Assembly (NCBI GenBank): GCA_963854735.1
Contig: OY978097.1
Span: 2,728,001-2,792,000 of the forward strand
Length of the DNA stretch: 64,000 bases
Source of the DNA: Marvania coccoides
Lineage: Eukaryota; Chlorophyta; Trebouxiophyceae; Chlorellales; Chlorellaceae
Reading direction: 5' to 3'
The notes beneath the pieces are model-generated. The model saw only the letters and a list, made by a program, of their open reading frames with translations, searched no databases and was not told the DNA's origin. Made by a program: the position numbers and the translations under genes. The number at the start of each line of letters is the position of its first letter. Position 1 is the first letter of the stretch. Shown one piece after another: positions 42,726 through 55,368 of this stretch.

Positions 42726-44445
42726 TTACTCCAATTCAGGGGGCACGCTGCTCACACACCCAAGCCAAAAGTTCGCCAGGGGGGCCAGGGTGGTGCGCTC
42801 TTCGCTGGGCCATGCCACAGTCGGCACCTCCGCAGCGCCGCCTACAAACGCTGCCAACGGCAGCAATGTCAGCGAGTCTTGGCCCTCGCTCCACGCCAAC
42901 ATGCGCGGAAACTCGTCCATTGACATCCCACCTAGCGCCGCTGCCGCCCTGGGAACCAGCTCCAGCTCAGATTGCAGAGGAAGCTCCAACGCTGCTGCGG
43001 CCTCCAAAACTACTTCACGCAACGTTGCAGGAAGGTCAACCATGGAACCATCGCCCAGTTCAGAAGTGGCATCAAGCTCTCTGTCCGCTTCTTCGCCATT
43101 TTCGGCAGTATTATCAGCAGCTGCGGCGGCGGGGGTCTCCCATGCCCGCTCGCAACGCTCCCACGCTTGCTGCAGCTCAGTCACCATGCGCAGCAGGCCC
43201 AGCGCGTCGCATGCCAGCCGCACCGCGCCCGCCACAAAGTACACCCGCCCCAGCGAAGCAAAGTAGCTCTGAGCCTGCGGAAGGCCCAGCAAGCGTCTCT
43301 GCACTGACGGTGCAGCGCCAACCCACCCTCGTGCGCCCGCTTCCAGGCGCTCTGCCGCCGCGAACAGCAGCAACGTCCACGCCACGCCGTATTCCTCTAC
43401 AGAAGGCGCAGCAGCAGGCCCTGCGTTAGCTGCTCTGGGGCTTGCCCGCTGTTGCTGCAGAAGGGAGGCGGTGCGAGCAGCCCTGCCCAGCTTGTTGAAC
43501 AGTGGAGACGTAGGGAGGGGAGGGGGCGGGGACCGAGGGCTGCTGAAGGAGGATGCGTCCTTATAGACAGGGGACCACGCTTCATTAATAGTAGAAGAAG
43601 AAAGCTGGGCAGTTCCGTTAATAGTGGCAGCTCCAGCGGGACGTTCCTGCTCTCTTCTAAGGCTAGTGCCGCTGCCATTTTCTTCTGCGGCGGCAAAGTC
43701 TCCAAAGCCATCGTCGTCACTTTCCCCCCAGGAAGCGGCGCCAGCACTGGTGGTGCCGTTGGCAGTATTCATTATTTCAGCCGCAGCCGCAGCGCCGTCT
43801 TTTCGCTCAAGCAAGCCGCTCAGGATGTCGCTACTGCCATTGGGCTCTATTGCAGGGTAATTGTGTGCTGCATGGGGCGGTTCTGGGACCGGAGAAGGGG
43901 GAGCTGCGGCCGCAAAATCCTGATAATCTTCAGTTTCCTCCTCCTGCTCAATTTGTTGGGCGGCATGCGGCGCTGCCTTGCGTAGAAACTCGTGGAATCG
44001 GTCCTCAGGGTAGGGAGAAGCCACGCCTGCTGGCAAAAAATCGCGTTTGGGGGAGGACGGAGGGCTTTGAGCGGCAGGGGTTACGGGTGCAGCGGAAAAG
44101 TCTCCAAAATTGTCGTCGTCTTCGCCTTCTCCTGCTCCTTCAAATCCGCCCCAATCAGCAGCAGCAGCATTTTGAGCGGCGGGTGGCAGCGCACCGGCAG
44201 CGCCCAAGGGCGCCAGGCGCCAGCCCTCCGTCTCCCGCTGGTTCAAGCTCCCGTTGAGCTTGATGGAGTAGGAGGGAGGGTCAATTGAAGAGTCCACAGA
44301 AATAATCTGCAAATTAAATTCTCAGATGTTCAGAGGGAGATGATCGCATCTGTTAAAATAAGGAATGTTCGCTACTTGCCTTACTGGGCACAAAATTGCC
44401 GTCATTTGTCTTATAAAGGACTGTGTCGCCCTTGGAATATGTCAT
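42726..44445 (-). CDS. Synergin/aftiphilin-like clathrin adaptor accessory protein
   Basis: Two exons: 44445-44380 and 44306-42726, coding 548 residues. Exon 1 (MTYSKGDTVLYKTNDGNFVP) joins IISVDSSIDPPSYSIKLNG only if the intron uses a GC donor (AAG|GCAAGT). This first part is a small Tudor/SH3-like module (about 1-45). Next come acidic motifs of the type bound by AP-1 gamma-ear and GGA ear domains: DWGGFEGAGEGEDDDNFGDF, EDYQDFAAA and ESDDDGFGDFAAA. The C-terminal half is helical (EEYGVAWTLLLFAAAERLEA). Plant synergin-gamma-like proteins share these features. It probably links adaptors or cargo during trans-Golgi/endosome vesicle formation. The assignment is by motif pattern, not by full alignment. 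Confidence 0.7.
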
Positions 44446-44621
44446 GTTTTTATTTAAATCTGGGAGTTGCTGTGCCCTGGGCGTATGGCCGAGCTACGCT
44501 GCCATATTTATTTTGAAAACATAATTAACTGGCGCCAGAGTAGTTCGCTAATTTAAGCTCGGGCTACTTTCCAGGTAGGCATTTAAGTTGTTGACAAGAA
44601 GTTGGATTTTATTTGGTGTAT

Positions 44622-45428
44622 TTAACCGCTCGTACGTATGAAATAAGCCGCAGGAGATGCGCTCCAAAGGACTGATAGCGTGTCATACCCGCTGCCGGCG
44701 CTGCGGCGGACAATATTCAACATCGCTCCCCTCGACCTCCTCGGCTCCACTTTTTCTTCCTCTGATTCGCGCCTCACAAACTGGCGCAGGCCACCGATGG
44801 CCGCTACGTCGACTTTGGCATCTTCATCAACCACCTCCTCGTCCAATTCCTCCGCAGCGTCCAAGGCGACGCTTTTTTCTCAAATGCCGCGCGCCTACGC
44901 GCGCTCATGACCTTCCGCTGCACCAGGCGGCGCAGGGAGCTGTTGCCCTGCAGTTCGTCGAAGGCCTCGCTTGCGCCCGCGTCACAGATATTGACCTACA
45001 TTCGCTTTCTTTCCTGAGTCAGCAAGGGGAAAAAATCCAGCTTAAGGGGGAAAAGGTCATGGAGCGGAGATAGAAGGAAGAGAGCGAACAATGCATTTCG
45101 TATTAAGTTGCTGCCCCTTCCACATGCGCAGGTTTTCACAATTTTTAATGCCGACTCTCTGCAACGGAGTCGCCCGGGCTGCAATCTTGGTAGAAAAAAT
45201 CAACCCATTGCATTAAAACCAGGTTATCAAACCATTCAGTCACTGGAGGAATAGGGCTACCAATCAATCATCACGTTTGTAATCAGCTTTTTCTTTCTTT
45301 TTTAGCACCTTTTTCTCTTTTCCCGTTCTCCTCGTCGATTTTTTTTACCGCATCATTAAAAGCTCACCGTACAAACCTGCGCAGGAGGCCCAGCTTGCGG
45401 ATGTTGGTCGGCTGGTCACCTTTGGGTT
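44622..45428 (-). pseudogene. Unrecognised minus-strand gene with an apparent frameshift (5' incomplete)
   Basis: Exon-like segments with strong C/G-ending codon bias lie at 45428-45373 (PKGDQPTNIRKLGLLRRF) and 44995-44622 (VNICDAGASEAFDELQG, then SSLRRLVQRKVMSARRRAAF), flanked by AG acceptors and a GT donor. After FEKK the frame must shift by one in a run of six A's near 44880 to continue into LDAAEELDEEVVDEDAKVDV and AAIGGLRQFVRRESEEEKVE, ending at 44622. Either the gene is broken or the homopolymer was misread. The first exon was not found. I recognise no family. Antisense frames here are also partly open, so strand choice is based on codon bias and splice sites. Confidence 0.45.
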
Positions 45429-46429
45429 CTGCCGGGGAAGCGCCACGTCTTAATCATTTTAAAATATGTTGAAATTGAACTAAATTTTACAGTTGTGTAA
45501 ACAGTGCGCATTAAATAGGTGTCAAAGCTCGTTTATCCACACTGCAGGTGCTGGAAGGGAGGCAAATCATCAAGCGCAGGAGGGGAGGCCGGTAAGCGGC
45601 CACCCATGCAAGCGCACCACAGTCATATCTCATTTCGTCGCAAGAGGGGAAAAAAGGAAACGGGAAAATGAAATTTACTAATCTATTCAAGGGAGCGAGA
45701 AAGTGACGCGCTGCACACATGCGTGCAGCGCTATGATTAAATTCTGAAGGAAAAAAGGAAGAGCGTAAAAAGCAAGGTCAAAACTGAGATTCCAAAACAG
45801 GGGGGCGAAAGCGCGTAACAGACGCATGCAGGGGAACCAAGAGAATCGACATTCGAGCGAGTGAGTAAGAGCACGAGTTGGTCCGTCATAATACTTTATT
45901 GTTATATCCGCGTTCATTCATTGCGAAAGAAGACCATCTCATTCTAGTCTCGCCCAAAGCGGAAACACCTACTGGCTTAAAAGAACAGCAGGGTACATCG
46001 CCTCATGCATAAACGAAATAAGGAAATAGGAACAAGCAATTAACTAATTTAATTTTTTTTTAATCCTCATAAGGGACACAGTGAGCTCGAAAGGAGAAAA
46101 AAAGAGCAGAAATGAAACCTTGAGTGATGATGAAATAAAGAGTCGCGGGAAGAAAAAAACTGAAGAGCGAAAGAAAGGAGAGGAAGAAGGCTACGGAGAA
46201 AGAAGACAGGAAGCGGTGGGAAAAAAAAATGGAAATGCATTAATTAAAGACACACAAAAAAAAAAAAAAAAAAAAAAACGCTTTCTTGCTCCCAGACCCA
46301 TGTGCAGGCATTGGGCATCAGAAAAGGTCGGCATAATTTGCATTAAAATTGAAAAAGAAGGAAGGAAAAGTGAGAGGAAGAAAAGTCAGTTTATCAAGAG
46401 TTGCTGGCTTGCTGCCCGTTGGCGCACGT
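45429..46429. other. Spacer with A23 homopolymer
   Basis: About 1 kb with no supported gene. The right half is purine-rich on the plus strand, with an A23 run at 46256-46278. It may contain the missing first exon of the preceding broken gene. Confidence 0.4.
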
Positions 46430-48708
46430 TCACGCGTCGAGCAGCTCCAGCAGGGAGAGCAGGGGGTCTTCGCCAGAGGGCGTGGAAGAGCCGCCGCTGC
46501 CGGCGTTCATCTTCTTGAATCTCTTGGCGGAGGGGGTGTAGTCGTCGTCGTCAGACCCCCACGACGCCGCAAACTCGTCGTCGTCGGCGTAGGCGCGGTA
46601 GCCAGGGCCCCGCTCCGACGCCAGTCGATGCTGGCGGGGGCGACCGCTGGCAGTAGGCGTGTCGCTGCCCTCCCGTCGCTTGAAGCCCTTGTGCCCCGAG
46701 CAGAAGCCCTGGTGACCCGCAGACTTGGTGCAGCCGTTGGTGCGGCGGCACACCATGGAGCCCCCACCGCTGGCGCTGGCATTGCCGCAGCGGGGCGTGC
46801 CGGAGCAGCTGGCAGGGCCGCTGCCGCCGCAGTTTCCACTGCCGCTGCCAGCCCCGCCGGCCCCAGAGCCGCCGAACGTGTCCCGCCCGGGGTGCAGCAG
46901 CAACGGCAGCTGCGCAAAGGTGAGAGCAGCGTCGGGAGTTGCCGGCTGGCGCACCTCCCCGGTGTCAGTAGCCCTGACTTCGATCCTTGGTGGCGACAGG
47001 TCTGTGGAGCGGAACACCGACAGTACGTCCCCAGCGCAGGCGCCCCGCGCCTCCAGCAGCGCTGCAGCGTCGTCGATGAGGTACCCCCTCCGCCCCGCCA
47101 CGCTGTTCCAAGCTTTGAGGCTCAGGAAGTGCCACCGCCGGCTCTCGTCCACCGTCGCCAGTGTGAGCACGTCCAGGTCGCGGGCGTTAGGGACGCCGGC
47201 GTCCACAGCGTCCGCCGGGAGGAGGATGCGCCGGGAAGAGAGGTCATAGGAGGTGAGCTGCTTGTCCAGCCGCAAGCCAGCGGGGATGTGGGCCACCGGC
47301 GGCAGGTCTGGCGGCACCGAGAGGTTGGAGGGCAGGTGAATGTAAAGGGCGGCGGCGTTGTGGGAGGCAAGGCGCATGTGGGTGAGGGCTGTGTCTGCAT
47401 CGCTGCTGCACTCCAACTCCCCGTCGGCTGCTGCTGCTGTTGCCACCGCCTGCAGGGCCGTGGAGATGAGGGCGCCAGCAGCAGTAGGCGATGCCGCTGC
47501 CGCTGCTTCAGTGGTGCAGTTCAGGGAGGACTCCTCGGCGAAAGGGGAGGCGACAAGGGCAGGGCGGCAAAGGTACCTGGCAGATGCGGCCGCGCCAGCA
47601 GCGTGGGCCTGCGCTGTCGCGGCAGCGGCGGCAGCCGCCGCTTTTGGACCGGAGCAGAACCCTGGGTGGCCCGCGGCCTTCGTGCAGTGCGTGCTGCGCG
47701 CGCAGCGCCCTGCGAGCGACGCTGCCAGCGGGACGGCAGCGGCGGTGGCCGCCGCCGCCCCCGTGGGGGGCGCTGCGAGCGCCAGCGCGCCGTAGCGGGG
47801 GCACACGGTGGCGTGTCGCACTTCTTCAGTGTTCACTTCTACCACCAGGTCACCGTTCTCGTCGGAGCAGATGCCGACTGTGTCCCCTACGCCCACGTGG
47901 TGCGAGCGCAAAAAGTCGGCAGCCTGCTCCAGCACAAACACGCGGCGGTGTTCGGTGCCGTTGGCCCAGGACTTGATCACAAAGTCGTGGCGCCGGCCGC
48001 GGGAGTCCCGTACTGCCAAGGCGTAGTGGCGGTAAGCGGTGACAAAAGAGAGGTTGGCTTCGACGGCCACGCGGGGGAGGATGATGCGTCCCGAGGATGC
48101 ATCGCTGTTGGTGAGGCACTTGGCCACCAAGACGCACCGCTGGCGCAGGTGGTGCTGAGCGGCAGCAATAGCGGCGTGCGTCGCCCCTGTCCCCTGGAAT
48201 CCACTCTGTAAGGGGGTAATGGGAAGAAAAATAGGTAAGCGAGGCGAAATTGGAGCGAAATGCGGCAAAGGTGGGGCAAAGATGTGGTTGATGAATTTGA
48301 AATTAAACAAGATGTCACCTTTTGCAAACAGTTGGATTGCACGCTGTGGTCTCGGCTGTCGTCCTCCTCGCCCGTAGAGAGCTCGCCAAGCTTGGCGGGG
48401 AGGCCGTGGTCCTCAGACGTGGTAAAAGGCGAGTCAAATTTTGGAGGTCGATCTTGTGGTTGGTCATTCAGACGGATATCCAGCCGAGGCGCGCCCGACA
48501 CCGCGTGATCTCGAAGAGATCCATCGCACGTTTGGTTGGCACCGGTCTTGATGCAGATTTCGTCAAAGTGCTCGATATCGCTTCCTGCTCCCATGCTTCT
48601 GGTTCTTGACCGGCTCTGGGAGGTGCTTGCCTCAAGTTGGTTGTCCTGATCCGCGTCGCACATTGCTGTTTTCAGGGGTGGGTCGTATGAGATCACCACA
48701 TGCTCCAT
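46430..48708 (-). CDS. Double-B3-domain DNA-binding protein with repeated CTKxAGHxGFC motifs
   Basis: Two exons: 48708-48319 and 48205-46430, coding 721 residues from MEHVVISYDPP; an AG acceptor just upstream means another 5' exon is possible. B3 domain 1 (about 152-255) runs from VLVAKCLTNSDASSGRIILP through FVIKSWANGTEHRRVFVLEQ to VGVGDTVGI. B3 domain 2 (about 437-545) runs from LDKQLTSYDLSSRRILLP through HFLSLKAWNS to GDVLSVFRS. Each B3 is followed by a small Cys/His motif: CTKAAGHPGFCSGPK and CTKSAGHQGFCSGHK, each preceded by a Cys (RCARSTH, VCRRTNG), so perhaps a zinc knuckle. The N-terminus is acidic and disordered and the C-terminus basic then acidic (PSAKRFKKM). B3 factors are specific to the green lineage. 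Confidence 0.85.
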
Positions 48709-49516
48709 TTCTAGCGCGATCTGCGAGCACAATGTCAAAGGATCCTCGTTAGGTCATCATGTCACTTGAGAAGATCAACTCTGACCCGCGTAACCAATTC
48801 CAGACCCCCAGGCCGCTGATTCAATGAGCATAAAGCCATTGACTGGTGGCAAGCGGCAATGCACCGTTCCGTGATCGCAGAGGCAGCGAATATCCTCGGT
48901 TGTAGTCTCCCCAATTATTCAGCGCTTACCTGCCTGATCACGGATCACTGGGCTGCGAGTATTACTATTTTTAATCAAATAAAACTAAATATGCAAGAAC
49001 AAATGCAATGTGTAATGGGATGGAAACAAAAATTCAAGTTAATTTTTGAGATTTCAACCAAAGAAAGTAGCGCTTCCCAATCAGCTGGTGCAAGGATAAG
49101 CCGCGCTGGCAGGTTTGCCTGCTAATTTTGTCAGGTGTTCCCGCTTTACATGCGCCTCCAAACGGGGCAGAGGGGGCACACATACACACATGTGCCAGCC
49201 AAAGAATGATAATAAAGGAAAATGAAACGTGGCGGCGGAGTAGGTTGTAGAATTGAGAAAAAGGGGGAACGCATGCTCGACCAGGGCTTTTAAGTCAATA
49301 AAAAAAACAGCCCTACAAGCAGCCCCTCTCCTCCTGCCATCCCTCCCACTCCTCCGCGCGATGAATCGAAAAATCAACGGTACGAAATCCGGCGTGGAAA
49401 AATGAAGAACACCCACACAGAAAGGACGGTGCTGAAGGTTGAAAGATGAAATAAAATAGACAGACGAAAAAACAAACAAATCTCAAAGCGCCACACCCGT
49501 GGCATTACTATCCACC
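48709..49516. other. Spacer between the B3 gene and Fd-GOGAT
   Basis: 808 bp. It should contain the B3 gene promoter, and possibly a 5' exon ending before the acceptor at about 48723, and the Fd-GOGAT 3' end. No gene seen. Confidence 0.45.
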
Positions 49517-52500
49517 TCATGCGGAAGCAGAAGCAGTGGCCCTCGCCACCTCAGCTCCCGCCGCCGCCGCCATATCAGCCGCAGGGGAAGCCTGCGGCGA
49601 GTTGGCCTCCGAGGGCGGCACCAGCTGCCAGAACCGCTCCACCGCCGCGTCCCAGTCCGCCAAGATGGCCTTGCCCTTGGCAGATCCCGTGCGCGCGACG
49701 TGCGTCCCAACCAGCTCCCTCAGCTGCGCCTTGCCGGCGTTGGTGATCACCCGCTGCACCGCCACAATCTCGCCGTTCACCAGATCGGGGAAGTCGCCCT
49801 CCTCGTCGTAGAAGTAGCCCAGTCCACCAGTCATTCCCGCGGCAACGTTGCGGCCGACGGGGCCCAGCGCTACCACCACCCCACCGGTCATGTACTCGCA
49901 GCAGTGATCGCCGGTGCCCTCCACCACAGTCTCCGCCAGGGAGTTGCGCACCGCGAAGCGTTCTCCCGCTCGGCCCAGCACGAACAGCCGCCCACCGGTG
50001 GCGCCGTACAGGCAGGTGTTGCCCACGATGGAAGCGGTCTCAGGGTCGAACGGCGACGCGGGGGGAGGCACGATGGTGAGCTCTCCGCCCGCCATGCCCT
50101 TGCCCACGTAGTCATTGGCCTCGCCAGTGAGGTGCACCTTCATGCCGCCCACCATGAAGCAGCCGAACGACTGCCCAGCAGAGCCCTCCAGCCGGATGTC
50201 CACGCACCCCTGGAAGCCGTTGTCGCCGTGCAGCTTCGCAATGGCGCCACCCACGCGGCCCAGCGCGGAGCGGTCCACGTTGACAATGCCCACCTCCTTG
50301 ACGACGGTGCCATTGCCGGCGATGGCCGCCTGCACCGCAGGGTCAGCCAGAATCTCGTCGTCCAGCTGGGGGCCGTTGTCGTGGGTGTCTTGCGCCAGGC
50401 GGTCGTTGGAGGAGCCGGTCTGGCCGGCGTAGGTGGTGAGGAAAGAGAGGTCGAGGCCGGTGGTCTTGGCCAGTGGGGTGGGGCGCTGGGCCAGCAGGTC
50501 CGCGCGGCCGATGAGGTCGTTCAGGGAGCGCAGACCCAGGGCAGCCAGGCCGGCGCGCACCTCCTCTGCCACGAAGTGGAAGTAGTTGACCAGGTCCTCA
50601 GCCACGCCTGCGGGAGTGAAAAATAATGAAATATTTAGTTTAGTAAAAGATAAAATTATGTTAATAAAGACATGGTAAAAATCATATCCTAAAATACGAC
50701 TGTATAAGCAAACGCATGTTAAGAAGCTCCTTCGCAAGCAAAAATAAGCCAAAAATAAGTACTAAAAAAAAACGGTTCAAAAATAACTACTCACCGGGGA
50801 AGCGAGCCCGCAGCTCCTCGCGCTGCGAGGCCACGCCCACGGGGCAGTTGTTGGTGTGGCACACGCGCGCCATGATGCAGCCGGTGGCGATCATGGCCAC
50901 GGTGCCGAAGCCGAACTCGTCTCCACCCAGCGCAGCGGTCACCAGCACGTCCCGTCCGGTGCGCATGCCGCCGTCCACGCGCAGGATCACGCGCTCGCGC
51001 AGCCCGTTGGCGGTCAGCGTCTGGTGGGTCTCCGCCAGGCCCATCTCCATGGGGCCACCAGCGTGCTTGATCGAAGACACCGGCGAAGCGCCAGTTCCGC
51101 CGTCGTGTCCAGAGATCTGAATGACGTCGGCGTTGGCTTTCGCCACGCCGGAGGCCACCGTTCCGATGCCCGCCTGTGCCACCAGCTTCACCGACACCTT
51201 GGCGTCCTTGTTAACCTGGTGCAGGTCGTAGATGAGCTGCGCCAGATCCTCGATGGAGTAAATGTCGTGGTGGGGCGGGGGGGAGATCAGCGGCACGCCA
51301 GGCTTGGAGCGGCGCATGCCCGCGATGTAGGGCGACACCTTTTTGCCGGGCAGCTGGCCTCCCTCTCCGGGCTTGGCGCCCTGCGCCACCTTGATCTCCA
51401 GCTGCTCGGCGTTCACCAGGAACTGCGGGGTCACGCCGAAGCGACCGGAAGCCACCTGCTTGATGCGGGAGGTCGCGATGTCGCCATCCTTGAGGCCCTT
51501 GAGGTGCGGGAGGGTGGGGGAGCGGCCGTCGGCGTCCACGTCGTGCAGGCGCTCCCACCGGACGGGGTCTTCGCCTCCCTCTCCAGAGTTGGACTTGCCG
51601 CCGATGCGGTTCATAGCGATGGCGATGGTCTCGTGGGTCTCGCGGGAGATGGCCCCCAGGGACATTCCGCCGGTGCAGAAGCGTGCCATGATGTCAGCAG
51701 CGCTCTCCACCTCCTCAAGCGGGATGGGGCCGCTGGCGGAGCGCAGCTCCAGCATGTCGCGCAGCACGTGCACGGGCGCCTGCTCAAAGTGGGTGGTGTA
51801 GGCATCGTAGGCGCCCTGCTCGCCCACGCCCTTGCCGCCCAGCCCGATGGCCTTGTGCAGCAGCTTGGACATGGTCTGGTTGTTGGCGTGGTACTCGCCC
51901 TTGGGGCGGGACTGGATGAAGCCATAGTCGTCCAGCTTGGTTGGCGCCTTCTCGGGGAAGCCCTTGGCCCAGAAGGCCTCGGTCTCAGCGGCGATGTCGT
52001 CCAGAGACATGCCGCCGATGCGGGAGACGGAGCCCACGAACGCGGTGTTAATCACCTCGCGGCCCAAGCCGTAGACTTCGAAGATCTGGGCGCCGTGGTA
52101 ACAGGAAAGCAGGGAGATGCCCATCTTAGACAAGATCTTCAGCAGCCCCTTCTCCAGTGCCTTCTTAAAGTTGATCTGGGCGTCTGCCGTGGTCACGTCG
52201 GGCACCTTGCCGGTCTTCACCAGCGCCTCCGTGCGCGGGGACGCGCGCCACTGGCGGCACGACTCGAAGCCCAGGTAGGGGCACACCGCGTGAGCGCCGT
52301 AGCCCACCAGCATGGCCACGTGGTGGGTGCTGAAGCACTGCGCGGTGTCCACCACCAGGGAGGTCTCCGTGCGCAGTCCGGCGCGGATGAGGTGGTGGTG
52401 CACGGCGCCAACGCCCAGCAGGGGGGGGATGGGCGGGCGGGAGGGGTCCATTGTGTCGACCCGGTCAGAAAGCACCACGCAGCCGCAGCCGGCGCGCACA

Positions 52501-52746
52501 GCGGCTTCCACGGAGGCGCAGAGCTCCGTCAGAGCGGCCTTGAGGGCGCCAGGGGCGCCCGCGGTGTAGCGTAGCTCGAAAGTCTTGGTGGCGAGGGCAG
52601 CGTCGCCCTGCACCGCCGCCAGCTCGGACTCCAGCAGCACGGGGGACTTGAGCATCACCTGGTGGTAGGCGCCGGGTCCGGGCTGCAGCAGGTTGCCGCG
52701 GCGGCCCAGGCGCATCTCCAGGCTCATCACCAGGCCCTCGCGGAGG

Positions 52747-52779
<33 letters not shown>

Positions 52780-55161
52780 CGCTGCTTGAAGTAATCGTAC
52801 AGCATGTGGGAGGCGCCAGCCAGCACGGGCAGGGGCACGTCGTCTCCCATGCAGTAGGTGGCCTCAGCGCCGGTCATGGCCATCGCCTCGATGATCATCT
52901 GCTGGTCCTCGAGGCCATAACCCATGGCCGACTGCAGCTTCAGCGCCGCGCCAGCCTCCATCTGACACTTATTGGGCACCCTGCGCGTGTTTTGGGGGAG
53001 AGACAGAGAAGAGGGGATGATGCGTGTTGATGTGTGTGTGGGGGGGATTGACTGAATGAAAAATATTATACATTCAGGAGGGTCGATGAAAAAAAATTAT
53101 CTTGAGTATAAAAGGAAATTTGAAATGATAACAACATTCAACAAACAAAAAAATGCGGTTTTACTTAATAACAATAATATATATTCCATAAAACTCACAT
53201 GGTGGCGTTGAGGTCAGAGAGGCGGCAGCCAGAGGCCTTGAGCCACTCGGCATAGGGCGCCCTGGAAGCCACATCCTTGGCGATGGCGGTGTTCTCTGCA
53301 AAGGAGCCCACCTCCAGGTCGGCACACACCATCTGGCCGGGGCCCAGCCGGCCCTTGGCCACAACGTTGGCAGCGTTGCTCAGCACGTCGCCCAGCACGC
53401 CCACCTCGGAGGCCACGAAGATGGTATCATCGGCGGTGCGCCAGAAGCGCGCGGGGCGCAGGCCGTTGCGGTCCAGCCGGGCACACACCTTTTTGCCGTC
53501 GGAAAACACCAGGAGAGCGGGGCCGTCCCACCCCTCCTGCATCCCCTCCCAGTACTCGTAGAACTCCGTCACCTCGGGGTAGTTCTTCACCAGGTCGGGG
53601 TGGTTGCGGTAGGCCTCAGGCACCAGCACCATGAGGGTCTCCCTGGGGTCCCGGCCAGTGCGCACCATCAGCTCCGCCACGTGGTCCAGGTTGGCAGAGT
53701 CGGACTCAGCGGCGGAGCACAGCGGCAGCAGGTCCGCCTCGCGCCCGCGCCAGATCTCGTTGGAGAGACCGCCCTGGCGGGAGGCCACCCAGTTCAGGTT
53801 CCCCTGCAGCGTGTTGATCTCGCCGTTGTGGCCCAGCACGCGGAAGGGCTGCGCCAGCGGCCACCGCGGGTTGGTGTTGGTGGAGAAGCGGCGGTGGTAG
53901 ATGGCGAAGGGGGTGACGAAGCGCTCGTCGGTCAGGTCTTTGAAGAAAGGACCGACGGAGGCGGAGTTCAGCATGCCCTTGTACACGATGGTGCGGTTGG
54001 AGAGCGAGCATGTGAAGAAGTCGAACGCCAGGTCGGCCTCGAACGCGGCCGCCTTCTCCTGCTCCACGCGCTTGCGCACAATGAACAGATCTCGCTCCAG
54101 CTCATCGCCCGTCAGCCCGGCAGACGACTCCAGAAAGATCTGGCGGAAGCGGGGCATGGTCTTGCGCGCCACGGGTCCCACCACGGAGGTGTCCACGGGC
54201 ACGTCGCGCCAGGCCAGCACTTTGAAGCCCTCGGCCGCCGCCACCGACTCGTAGATGGTGCGGCACTTGGCCTCCACAGCGTCGTCGTCGGGGATGAAGA
54301 CCATGCCCACGCCGCAGGTGGCGTCGGACAGCGCCGCGCAATCGGCCTGGAGCAGCGCCCAGGGGACCTTTGTCATCACGCCAGCGCCGTCTCCGGAGAT
54401 GTCGTCGGCAGAGCAGGCGCCGCGGTGCTCCATGCAGCCCAAGGCGGTGAGAGCCTGTGGGTGTGGGGGGTGAGGGGAAAGGGGATGGATTAAGAGAGAA
54501 AAACTGGGGTAGATTTGATGTCCCAGTAACCAACGACAGTCATGCTGGCAGAGGGTTTGAAAACTGCTGCCAAAAACACGCACCTGCGCGATGATATTGT
54601 GCCTGTGCTCATTCTTGAGGCTCGCGATAAAGCCCACCTGCACAGAAAGGGGGACACCAGGGCGAAAGAGATGAAGTTCGAGGTTGTATAGATTCAAGTT
54701 TTTTTGTCATCACATTCACAACCCTCCAACTCACACCGCAGGCGTCCAGCTCCTTGAGCAGCTCCTCGTTGTCAACAGGCTCGTTGATGTTCTGCACGGG
54801 GGCCCGCACGTCCAGCGCAGCGACCGATGTGGTGTCCACAGCAGCAGCAGAGCTGGCCACTGAATTGGTCTTCAGTTCGCCGCTCTTGGCCTGGCGCAGA
54901 CCCTGGAACGCTGGGAAAGCCTGGATAAACACAGCGCAATGTGAATTAGTATCTTTGATGCCGCTACCGAGATCTGGCCGAGAGTTGCCCTTCTCATCTG
55001 GGGCAAGTGATTCAGACTGAGAGCAAAGCGCATTGTACCTTTTGCGCAGCGCGAGACACGCTTCTGCGTCCATTCTTCACGATGCGCGCGTTGATCTGCG
55101 CGTGGCGCGGCTCCTGCGGAACAGCAAGGCCATTTTTTTGAAGCCCAGCGAGGCCTTCCAT
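49517..55161 (-). CDS. GLU1: Ferredoxin-dependent glutamate synthase (Fd-GOGAT), plastid
   Basis: Six exons: 55161-55039, 54920-54735, 54637-54584, 54454-53199, 52980-50795 and 50607-49517, coding 1631 residues. About 101 leader residues precede the N-terminal nucleophile Cys102 in [13 protein letters not shown], so the propeptide includes the transit peptide. The glutaminase domain shows [17 protein letters not shown] and [20 protein letters not shown]. The FMN/3Fe-4S synthase domain shows [32 protein letters not shown] and the iron-sulfur loop [12 protein letters not shown] near residue 1245. The C-terminal GXGXX beta-helix ([11 protein letters not shown]) closes the protein. It converts 2-oxoglutarate and glutamine to two glutamates with reduced ferredoxin. 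The single-subunit length without a small-subunit fusion separates it from NADH-GOGAT. Confidence 0.95.
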
Positions 55162-55368
55162 CCAGCCACACACGGGGAAGCGCCCAACTGTTTATATATC
55201 CCTTTTATTGATTTAAAGTGTTAACTAAATAATAAAATTCAAATATTAGAAGTTGCTGAATTCCTCCCACACAATCAATGAAGTTCTCTCTTTCTATTGG
55301 GGAGCCCGAGCCATTTTGAGTTCCATCTCCCCAAGCACATGCTCCTCATCCCTGCTACCACCGGCATC

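Noticed and set aside
44657..45073. Plus-strand open frame with HTRCRRCG, recalling ribosomal protein eL37
   Set aside because: Only about eight residues match and the rest is Ser/Pro-rich; chance resemblance, antisense to a better supported minus-strand gene.
45546..45590. Plus-strand exon-like segment (CAG|GTGCTGG to CCG|GTAAGC)
   Set aside because: Good splice sites but only about 44 bp, with no partner exons on the plus strand that give a continuous protein.
46349..48211. 620-codon open frame on the plus strand
   Set aside because: Antisense to the double-B3 gene; composed of low-complexity Gly/Ala/Arg and Gly/Val runs with no domain.
50856..52574. 572-codon open frame on the plus strand
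   Set aside because: It lies exactly antisense to Fd-GOGAT exon 5, whose protein matches the family along its whole length. The open frame is a by-product of G/C-ending codons.
53600..54493. 297-codon open frame on the plus strand
   Set aside because: Antisense shadow of Fd-GOGAT exon 4.
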